From assembly GCA_023665475.1 (NCBI GenBank), contig JAMPEB010000010.1, positions 38,795 through 102,794 on the forward strand: 64,000 bases of DNA, given 5' to 3'. Each line of letters opens with the position of its first letter. Within the stretch, counting starts at the first letter, position 1. The stretch comes from Lachnoclostridium sp. (lineage in GTDB: Bacteria > Bacillota > Clostridia > Lachnospirales > Lachnospiraceae). The translations under genes were made by a program, and so were the position numbers. The notes beneath the pieces were generated by a model. It was not told the DNA's origin. It was given only the letters and a program-made list of their open reading frames with translations, and made no database searches. Below are positions 8,236 through 14,273 of the stretch, piece after piece.

Positions 8236-8781
8236 TTACTGCTCCATCTGCCGCCCCAAAAAGCCTGCCGCAGAGAGCACAAGTTTTTGCTCCACTTCTC
8301 CCATTTTTCCGCGGTTGTTGTTTTCCAAAAGCGCCACGCTGCCAATCACATCACCCTCGCAGATGATGGGGGCAATCGCCTGATGCTGGTATTCATCTGC
8401 AATCTCGCCGCAAATATTGATAAAACTCCTGTCGCCTCTGGATGCTACTACCATCTCCCGGTTATTGACCTTATCTTCCAACTGTTTGCTGACGGATTTG
8501 TTTAATAGTTGTTTGTAGCCTCCCGCGGCAGCCACAAATTGGTCCCTGTCCGCAATAACAGCGGCATGACCCGACACCTGCGCCAGACTCTCCGCATATT
8601 GCTTGGCAAAGGTAGTCATCTCTCCGAGAGGAGAATACTTTTTTAAGATAATCTGTCCTTCCCTGTCCGTGTAAATTTCAAGTGGGTCGCTCTCCCTTAT
8701 GTGAAGGGTCCTGCGAATCTCCTTGGGAATCACAATACGCCCCAGATCATCTATTCTACGCACAATTCCGGTTGCTTTCAT
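8236..8781 (-). CDS. spoVT: Stage V sporulation protein T (AbrB-type regulator with GAF-like domain)
   Basis: SpoVT of 181 residues. The N-terminal swapped-hairpin AbrB domain (MKATGIVRRIDDLGRIVIPKEIRRTL, residues 1-26, running to about 50) binds DNA. The C-terminal about 130 residues form the GAF-like ligand domain (VIADRDQFVAAAGG, IAPIICEGDVIGSVALL). It regulates sigma-G dependent genes in the forespore in Bacillus. The start at 8781 is set by GGAGG eight bases upstream; an ATG five codons earlier sits on that SD itself. Monocistronic, with the bidirectional terminator immediately downstream and an AT-rich promoter region of about 150 bp upstream. Its presence indicates a spore-former. Confidence 0.93.
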   Translation of the reverse strand: MKATGIVRRIDDLGRIVIPKEIRRTLHIRESDPLEIYTDREGQIILKKYSPLGEMTTFAKQYAESLAQVSGHAAVIADRDQFVAAAGGYKQLLNKSVSKQLEDKVNNREMVVASRGDRSFINICGEIADEYQHQAIAPIICEGDVIGSVALLENNNRGKMGEVEQKLVLSAAGFLGRQMEQ

Positions 8782-8939
8782 TTTCTGTTCCTCCATACTG
8801 ATTTACTGATATTACAATGACTGCGAATTCCAAATCATTGGTATGGAGCTAGTATGTGGAAAATAAATGGAATTATGCGCCAAAAAAATGTTGAATCTAT
8901 AATAATATATAAAGTACTAAACTATTGTAAAGATTACTT

Positions 8940-10061
8940 TTACAGTGCCTCATAAAATTCTTCCGCTTTTATCTGCTGTAGCCCGGAAACCTGACCGTCT
9001 CCAAATTCCATGATGATCAAACTTCCATCTTCTTTTCTCGCAATATCAACTGTGACAAAGCTACTTTCTACTCTCTCGGCAATAGATTCTACCCATGCAT
9101 ATTCTTTCTCTGTAAGATTGATTTCCTTTCTATCCATCCAATAATCATCCATCACAAGGAGCCGCCCGGCATATATAAATACCCGGTATTCTTCGGATAG
9201 CGGCATGCCGCTTTTTTTATGAAAACCAATCTGCTTAAGCGCTTCAAACTTTCTCAATACAATACCGCCCACAAGGCTGTCTGCCTGGCGTTCCACAAAA
9301 TTTCCGATTACTTTGGCAACATTTTCCTTGTCTTGGATATCCTCTATAAAACAGGCATCATACCATTCGTGCTTCCTGCTTTTCACAAAATCCTTTACGA
9401 TAAACGAGCCCCGAAGTCCTTGTGCCAATGCCAAAATATTTTCTGTTTCATGGGTATCGCTCCAGATGCTCTTGGGCGTTTCTGTCTCAAAATCCTTATA
9501 CCATCCGGGCAGCAAATGATACTTCTCATATTCTCCAGGCGTGTTGATAAGAAGGATTCCCCGCTCTTTCAGCGCATCATAAAAATTCCGATACATCTTT
9601 GGGGGCATCATCCAGCCGCGGTAAATAGTCAGCCCGGAAATATTTTCCCCATATAATGACAATTTACCCATCTGCATGTCCTCATAACTGAATAATGCAC
9701 AGGCATGGGCAACTGCGGCTGCCTGATATTCTTCCTCATAGTCCATATCGACTCTTTGTTGGTGCAAGGGATGATTGCAGAACAGGAAATTGATAGGTTT
9801 TAGATTCTTGAGCAGTAAGTTTCCGAATACCGAAACACCATCCACAAATTCAAGCAACAGACCAACCGGCATATCTTCAAGACATTGGGCACCCGATATT
9901 CTCTCAAACATTTCAATCTCTTTAACCTTAAAATGATTTCCCCAAAGATCAAGAAGAATATCCCCAATATAGACCGTTGCGCCATGGGTAATATCTATTA
10001 GATAAACCATTCCTTTGCCTGTTATATTAAATTTGTCTTTTACTTTAAATACCTCATTCAT
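8940..10061 (-). CDS. ATP-grasp protein (R2K-like) with EF-Tu domain 2-like N-terminal barrel
   Basis: About 373 residues. Residues about 8-80 (FNITGKGMVYLIDITHG, VYIGDILLD, VKEIEMF, PVGLLLEFVDG) follow the pattern of a translation-factor domain 2 beta-barrel. Residues about 110-373 resemble R2K-type ATP-grasp domains: SFIVKDFVKSRKHEW carries the ATP-binding Lys, EYRVFIYAGRLL is a typical strand, and VTVDIARKEDGSLIIMEFGDGQVSGL supplies the metal-binding Glu. R2K enzymes are predicted peptide or amine ligases, often in mobile or phage-related settings. The start at 10061/10064 is fixed by AAAGGATGAA. It stands alone at the left end of the accessory island. The target is unknown. Confidence 0.65.
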   Translation of the reverse strand: MNEVFKVKDKFNITGKGMVYLIDITHGATVYIGDILLDLWGNHFKVKEIEMFERISGAQCLEDMPVGLLLEFVDGVSVFGNLLLKNLKPINFLFCNHPLHQQRVDMDYEEEYQAAAVAHACALFSYEDMQMGKLSLYGENISGLTIYRGWMMPPKMYRNFYDALKERGILLINTPGEYEKYHLLPGWYKDFETETPKSIWSDTHETENILALAQGLRGSFIVKDFVKSRKHEWYDACFIEDIQDKENVAKVIGNFVERQADSLVGGIVLRKFEALKQIGFHKKSGMPLSEEYRVFIYAGRLLVMDDYWMDRKEINLTEKEYAWVESIAERVESSFVTVDIARKEDGSLIIMEFGDGQVSGLQQIKAEEFYEAL

Positions 10062-10325
10062 CATTTCATCCTTTGGGAGGGCATGCATACGCCCTTAAGA
10101 AATTTGGGCTCCATCCAAGACCTATTATCAGCTTATTACATTATCATAGTGCCATAAATAAATTATTTTGTCAAAGTTAACTAAGAGGATGCTTTCTTTT
10201 TTATTTGAAAAATTTCCCATTCATATTCTCTTTCCGCCTGAAATATAATAAAACAAGGCATATACTTCCATGAGCAATGCATGCCAAGCGCCAAAATATA
10301 AATATAAATATGTCCTTCTCCATAC

Positions 10326-10354
10326 TTGACAGATATGCATCTGCGCTATATAAT
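10326..10354 (+). promoter_or_regulatory. Perfect consensus sigma-A promoter
   Basis: TTGACA (10326-10331), exactly 17 bases, TATAAT (10349-10354). It points at the structured RNA and the frameshifted toxin-like gene. This is the strongest promoter by inspection in the window. A second TATAAT (10417-10422), lacking a good -35, lies downstream. Confidence 0.8.
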
Positions 10355-10424
10355 AATCCTCAGCAAAATACAAATAAGATTTTTGAAAAAACAGTAGATT
10401 TTTTTGAAAAATTGTGTATAATAT

Positions 10425-10575
10425 ATTCAGAGGCACATGTTGTCTCTGAATGTTGTTCTTTCGCACTTGTATAAGTGTTTTTTAGCCGACGAGGCTGCAA
10501 ATGAAAGGATAATTTGACCGACGAGGTCTCTCTGGGTCGCCAGAGCAGGGTATGGTTAGCGCCATACCCTTTTTA
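10425..10575 (+). ncRNA. Hairpin-rich leader RNA with repeated GACGA loops and terminator (candidate antitoxin RNA)
   Basis: Successive hairpins: ATTCAGAG/CTCTGAAT; CACTT-gtat-AAGTG followed by six T; AGCC-GACGA-GGCT (10484-10496); GACC-GACGA-GGTC (10516-10528); CTCTGG-GTCG-CCAGAG; then GGGTATGG/CCATACCC and a T-run (10548-10575), a normal Rho-independent terminator. The two GACGA-loop hairpins share CCGACGAGG and lie 32 bases apart. Promoter, repeated structured RNA, terminator and then a toxin-like gene is the layout of type III (ToxIN/CptIN) loci. A cis-acting leader is the alternative. There is no match to a named riboswitch that I can recognise. Confidence 0.5.
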
Positions 10576-10599
10576 TCCATAAAGAGGAGAATCACCATA

Positions 10600-11272
10600 T
10601 TGAAAGAATATCTGAGGGCACAAAACAAGACAAACGAGACGATTCTGAGAAATGCATACAGCCCTGACGAGCTTGACCGCTTTTCCAAATCAAATTACCG
10701 ATGGGCAGATAACAGGATCAGACCTTTCCGGCACAAAATAGTAAAAAAAGGGGGAAATATACCAGTTTGAGTTTGGGAAAAACTATATTCCTGAAATGTC
10801 CTATGAACACAGGGGGCTGGTGATCGGCGTGAAGCAGAGACTGCTCTATGTTCTCCCGATTTTTTCCTATGACCCGCTTAAGCATCCGGATGTTTACCAT
10901 CCCATTGACCATCCGGCTTCCAAAAGTGATATGTTCCTGCTTAAAAGCAGCGAATTTTCATTCATCACGCACGATTCAGTGTTAAAACTGAATGACATCC
11001 GAACAGCCAGCGTCAACAGGATCCTTTACCAGCAAAATGGACGAATCCAGCCATCATCTGATACATACAAACAAATAGAAAATCTGGTACTTCAAAAGTA
11101 TTTTCCTGACTTTTATCATGATTATGAACAGAGTGTCCAGGCATCTGTATCCTTAAATGAACAACTCAAAAAAGCTACAGATCACAACAATGTATTGGAA
11201 GCCGAAAACAAACTGCTCAAAGCAGAATTGGAAACTTTAAAAAATCAGCTTTCAGCATCAGAGACAGATTAG
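10600..11272 (+). pseudogene. Frameshifted MazF/Kid-like toxin candidate
   Basis: Two overlapping frames join into one 223-residue protein. A TTG start at 10600 (AGAGGAG upstream) reads LKEYLRAQNKT...RPFRHKIVKKG and hits a stop at 10770. The other frame continues GEIYQFEFGKNYIPEMSY and HRGLVIGVKQRLLYVLPIF to 11272. The switch point is A7G5 (10743-10754): removing one A or G gives an unbroken KKGEIYQF. KKGEIYQ, GLVIG, LLYVLPI and the later HDSVLKLNDIRTASVNRIL follow the PemK/MazF/Kid strand order, the fold also used by type III toxins. Residues about 175-220 are coiled coil. It may be a true mutation, a sequencing indel, or slippage-controlled expression. It lies directly behind the structured RNA. 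Confidence 0.6.
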
Positions 11273-11279
11273 CATTTCA

Positions 11280-11308
11280 GGCACTCCCACCGCGGAAGTG
11301 CCTTTTTT
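11280..11308 (+). terminator. Terminator after the toxin-like gene
   Basis: GGCACT (11280-11285) and AGTGCC (11297-11302) with an 11-base loop, then six T. It begins eight bases after the stop codon. Confidence 0.85.
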
Positions 11309-11441
11309 ACTCTTTCTTGTAGAACAATGTCTCAAATCCGTCTGCCCGCAGCACCAGCCCTTCCGCCCAGAGCGGCGTCCTTCCTGCTTCTCCTGCATTT
11401 GTATCGTCACTATTATTTTTATTTTTGTAACAGTATGCTTG
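11307..11441 (-). pseudogene. C-terminal gene remnant
   Basis: A minus-strand frame of about 44 codons, without a start codon, ends GRTPLWAEGLVLRADGFETL then FYKKE and a stop. It looks like the intact C-terminus of a lost protein. I do not recognise the family. Its open 5' edge meets the 5' edge of the plus-strand remnant at about 11435-11441, as if two fragments were joined there. Confidence 0.35.
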
Positions 11442-11632
11442 CTTGCGGAAAAATAGATATTTTGCAAACTTTACCAATGTTAATTACTGCTTTAGTATCT
11501 TTAATTGGAACTTTTATGGTGGTTCCTCAAATGATTACTGAATACTTATTTAATAAAGAGGAAGAGCAGCATTTATCAGAAATAATTGGTAAAATTCAAG
11601 AATATGACAGGAATATTAGGGGCACTATGTAA
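11435..11632 (+). pseudogene. Membrane protein remnant (65 aa)
   Basis: A 65-codon frame with one hydrophobic helix (LPMLITALVSLIGTFMVVPQ) and a charged C-terminal tail, KEEEQHLSEIIGKIQEYDRN. There is no ribosome-binding site before the ATG, and the AT-rich codon use differs from its left flank. It is probably the C-terminal piece of a larger membrane protein. A near-perfect hairpin follows it directly (11634-11671). Confidence 0.35.
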
Positions 11633-11633
11633 A

Positions 11634-11671
11634 GACTAGGTAATTGAGGCCGTTTCGCAATTACCTAGGTC
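11634..11671. terminator. Strong hairpin downstream of the remnant
   Basis: GACTAGGTAATTG (11634-11646) pairs with CAATTACCTAGGTC (11658-11671), 13 bp with a single bulge. No long T-run follows (AAAATCAAT), so termination is uncertain. The symmetric stem could also be the end of a lost mobile element. Confidence 0.4.
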
Positions 11672-11777
11672 AAAATCAATCATCACATCTATGATAATTG
11701 GTTTTTTGTCTTTTCTAACTCAAACTTTGCACTTGAATAAGTGCCCTTGCACCTTGAAAATTCAATAATAATTGGCA

Positions 11778-11861
11778 TTAAAATAGCATGAATCCGCCAG
11801 ATTTGATATAATTGCCGTGTGGATCCGTGACATTGATGGTGATTCTGTGTTTCAACGCCAT
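11778..11861 (-). CDS. Possible small protein (27 aa)
   Basis: Reads MALKHRITINVTDPHGNYIK then SGGFMLF and stop, behind GAGGTGGAAAAG, a reasonable SD. The sequence looks like the start of a beta-sheet protein and may be either a real small ORF or a truncated 5' end. The surrounding 11.3-12.0 kb otherwise holds only remnants and hairpins. Confidence 0.35.
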   Translation of the reverse strand: MALKHRITINVTDPHGNYIKSGGFMLF

Positions 11862-11947
11862 CTTTTCCACCTCGCTCTTTCTGCGGGAAGTTCCTCTCCC
11901 CTGCATATCCCAGTCGAAGAAAGAGGGGAGTTTCAAACCCCTCTTGC

Positions 11948-11983
11948 AAAAAAATAAGACCCAGAAAGAGATTTCTCTTCCTG
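11948..11983 (-). terminator. Terminator for the toxin-antitoxin operon
   Basis: On the minus strand CAGGAAGAGA pairs with TCTCTTTCTG, followed by TTATTTTTTT. A second hairpin (AGACGAAAC / GTTTCGTCT, 12007-12026) lies between it and the antitoxin stop codon. Confidence 0.7.
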
Positions 11984-12050
11984 AGCCTTAAATCATCGGT
12001 TATTTGAGACGAAACTGGTTTCGTCTTGTCCGCCTATGGCATCACTATGT

Positions 12051-13061
12051 TTATGATGCTTTATCTAGCATATCATGGATGTAGGCATTCAGCCCTTCTT
12101 CTGTTCCAATTCCATATTTATGGTTTATGGCTACATAATATTTCATGATACGCTCCTTCGGCAAAAGCTCACTGGACGGAATGCTGTCCCCATATCCTTT
12201 TCTGGCTTCCTTCCAGGGATCTTCATTATGTGTGATCCGCTCCAGAACCTTGCCGCCATACATACCAAAGGTATTCACTACAAGGTCGATCACATCCTTC
12301 TCCTCCTGCGTCAATGCATCCGCCGCTCCCGAAAACAAAGCAAAACGCGCATCATCAATCGGATTATATTTGAAATCCCTGAACAGCTCATACACCTCCG
12401 GATAGACCGGCCCATGCACCCATGCCCTGCAGTCCTCTTCAAAGATCGGCCTGCCGTAAAGCGCAGAATAAACGCCCTGTATGAAATAAAGGAGTTTCTG
12501 CAGCATCAGGGGTGTCACTTCTTCCAGCTTTTCAAACAGATATGCGATCACCCTCAACATCTTATCCGATACAGAAAACAGCCCCTCAATACTTTCAGCC
12601 GCCGACACTGCCTTCTTATATGCTGCATCGGTCAGCTTATCCCGGTTCTCCATGAGCTTTTGCTTCATGAATGCCGGAGATGACAAAGATGCCTTTACCA
12701 CATCCGAATACTCTTTAGACGGCACCTGCCCTTCCAGATATCTCGGTATCGTCACCTCGCCAAACCCAAGCGCAAGGGACAGCGGAGCCTTTCCGATTTT
12801 ATAGATCTTCATGAGTTTTTCGATATCATCAATGGATACAAGTCCTTCTGCTGTTCTGTACTGTTCATCTATCTCCCGGACATTCTTATCGATAAGCCCC
12901 GGAATGCTCATTTCTTCACCGCACTCCGCACAGATAGCTGCAGTGATACCGAAAACATAATCCTTATCCCTTATGGTTTTTACGATTTCCTTTTTCTGCA
13001 AATGGTACTCAGTTTCTTTCCTGCACTCGATACAGAAATCCCGTCTTCCATTCTCTGTCAT
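12051..13061 (-). CDS. SocA/Panacea-domain antitoxin with MqsA-like zinc/HTH N-terminus
   Basis: About 336 residues in three parts. A zinc ribbon has CIEC near residue 10 and CAEC near 44. An MqsA/YgiT-type HTH (about 70-125) is marked by IYKIGKAPLSLALGFGEVTIPRYL. The C-terminal Panacea (DUF4065, SocA-like) domain (about 165-320) is marked by TPLMLQKLLYFIQGVYSALYG and CRAWVHGPVYPEVY. Panacea domains are modular antitoxin parts that neutralise varied toxins, and the N-terminus probably autoregulates the operon. ATG 13061 is preferred because GGAGG lies eight bases upstream; a GTG three codons earlier overlaps the SD spacing. It follows the toxin gene after 27 bp, the toxin-first order of mqsRA. 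Confidence 0.85.
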   Translation of the reverse strand: MTENGRRDFCIECRKETEYHLQKKEIVKTIRDKDYVFGITAAICAECGEEMSIPGLIDKNVREIDEQYRTAEGLVSIDDIEKLMKIYKIGKAPLSLALGFGEVTIPRYLEGQVPSKEYSDVVKASLSSPAFMKQKLMENRDKLTDAAYKKAVSAAESIEGLFSVSDKMLRVIAYLFEKLEEVTPLMLQKLLYFIQGVYSALYGRPIFEEDCRAWVHGPVYPEVYELFRDFKYNPIDDARFALFSGAADALTQEEKDVIDLVVNTFGMYGGKVLERITHNEDPWKEARKGYGDSIPSSELLPKERIMKYYVAINHKYGIGTEEGLNAYIHDMLDKAS

Positions 13062-13088
13062 AGCGTTCACCTCCGATTTGCCTCCTGC

Positions 13089-13475
13089 TTATCTAAAATA
13101 GTATGTGAGCGGATACTTCTGTTTATGAAAGGAAATAACGATCACAAAACAGTTCTCCAACTTGTTAAACTTGATATACAAGGACACCGGCTTTTCTTCT
13201 GTTCCGTTTCTCTCCAAAAGAATGACATCCTTGCCAAATATGTACAACTGCTCATGCTCATAGCCTTCATGTTCATTCTGAAGGATCTCCGAAAAATCCA
13301 ATACCGTAAGGCTCAACAGGATTTCTTTTGCCTTCGCCTCGTCAATAACATAATCCAAAAACAGATCGATATTATCCTGCCTTCTGGAGTTGCGATCTAT
13401 TCTGTATCTGTCACTTTCAACAGCCTCTTTTACCTCGTAAAGATACTGTTCAATATCTTTTTTCTCTATGCTCAA
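13089..13475 (-). CDS. MqsR-family-like toxin (putative mRNA interferase)
   Basis: 128 residues if translation starts at TTG 13475. GCGGAGG lies eight bases before that TTG, and the promoter -10 box is only about 50 bases upstream. The longer reading frame from ATG 13526 begins inside the promoter's initially transcribed region. SIEKKDIEQYLYEVKEAVES and AKEILLSLTVLDFSEILQNE match the helices of MqsR-like toxins. The C-terminal strands (VSLYIKFNKLENCFVIVISF, ending in HKQKYPLTYYF) complete the RelE/MqsR-type sheet. It is paired with the SocA/MqsA-like antitoxin gene. MqsR toxins cleave mRNA; activity here is inferred from the family and the operon. Confidence 0.75.
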   Translation of the reverse strand: MSIEKKDIEQYLYEVKEAVESDRYRIDRNSRRQDNIDLFLDYVIDEAKAKEILLSLTVLDFSEILQNEHEGYEHEQLYIFGKDVILLERNGTEEKPVSLYIKFNKLENCFVIVISFHKQKYPLTYYFR

Positions 13476-13527
13476 TACTTTATCCTCCGCAGAGTTTATG
13501 ATGTGATTTTTCCTTTTTTCTATCATC

Positions 13528-13556
13528 AGTATAACTGCCTGATTGGATTTTGTCAA
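13528..13556 (-). promoter_or_regulatory. Promoter of the MqsR/SocA-like operon
   Basis: TTGACA (13551-13556), 17 bases, TATACT (13528-13533) on the minus strand. Its position just ahead of the toxin's TTG start is part of the reason for choosing that start. The antitoxin HTH would be expected to bind here. Confidence 0.75.
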
Positions 13557-13578
13557 TATCCTATCATAAGATTGATTC

Positions 13579-13612
13579 AAAAACATCAGGCGGCAGAAAA
13601 ATCCACCGCCTG
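13579..13612 (-). terminator. Terminator after the sigma-like gene
   Basis: CAGGCGG/CCGCCTG stem (13587-13593 with 13606-13612), followed on the minus strand by ATGTTTTTG. It separates the helicase operon from the toxin-antitoxin operon. Confidence 0.75.
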
Positions 13613-13626
13613 TCCACTCGTCCTTT

Positions 13627-14262
13627 TTATATTTCCTTTCTGCACATCTGCGTCAGCTGCGCCTTGATCCGCCGGATCTTTTTGGAGATCGTGTTTTGCG
13701 ACACCCCCTTCATCTCGCCGATTTCATCCTGTGAATATCCTTCGACGAAATAGAGTAGATAAAGTTCCTGATCTTCCTCCGACAGCTCTGCCAGCATCTC
13801 ATAGAGAAGGTCTTTCATCGGATCTGGTTCTCCTGCTGCCATCTCCGACAGCTGCTTCGCATAGACACTAGTATCCGGATTCTCTGTCTTCATCAGACCA
13901 TCCATCGACAGGTTCCAGTTCTTCTCCGACTCTTCGCCCGGATGGGATGTTTTCCATTCATCCACAGACTTCTTCTGCCAGTCTTCCAACGGCGGTCTGC
14001 TATTTTTTATATTATTGTAGACCTCCGCATCGTCAGACGAATGAAGCTGTTTAATCCAGACTTCCGCTTCGCCTCCTTCGGCAATGACGGAAACTGTTCC
14101 ATCATTAAACCGATACACAAAAATCCGGATATTTCTTAACATTATCATTGCATTTTCCCTTGCTTCGTCATGCCTTTCACTTCTGATATATAATTTCATT
14201 ATTTGCTCTTCATCAAATAAATTCATCATAGCGTATGTACCTTGCTTACAATGCTTTAGCAT
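13627..14262 (-). CDS. Sigma-70 region 4-like HTH protein
   Basis: A 211-residue protein. Residues about 150-205 (LAELSEEDQELYLLYFVEGY then SQDEIGEMKGVSQNTISKKI) form a sigma region 4 / LuxR-type helix-turn-helix. Residues 1-140 have no clear region 2, only a basic first part and an acidic middle, so it is an atypical sigma-like or anti-repressor-type regulator and not a housekeeping sigma factor. The ATG at 14262 lies 11 bp after the helicase stop with GGTGGGG ahead; ATG 14229 is possible. It ends the methyltransferase-helicase operon. A role in controlling that operon is an inference from position. Confidence 0.65.
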   Translation of the reverse strand: MLKHCKQGTYAMMNLFDEEQIMKLYIRSERHDEARENAMIMLRNIRIFVYRFNDGTVSVIAEGGEAEVWIKQLHSSDDAEVYNNIKNSRPPLEDWQKKSVDEWKTSHPGEESEKNWNLSMDGLMKTENPDTSVYAKQLSEMAAGEPDPMKDLLYEMLAELSEEDQELYLLYFVEGYSQDEIGEMKGVSQNTISKKIRRIKAQLTQMCRKEI

Positions 14263-14273
14263 CCTTTCCCCAC

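Larger units (their letters stand above)
10089..10600. other. AT-rich intergenic region holding the island promoter and structured RNA
   Basis: About 510 bp without a convincing protein gene. The left 200 bp are AT-rich. The right part holds a consensus plus-strand promoter, a duplicated GATTTTT(TT)GAAAAA motif (about 10378-10410), and the hairpin-rich RNA described separately. Short frames on either strand here lack ribosome-binding sites. Confidence 0.6.

Noticed and set aside
10221..10466. 81-codon minus-strand frame in the island gap
   Set aside because: Aromatic/Cys-rich, no SD, and overlaps the promoter and structured RNA on the other strand.
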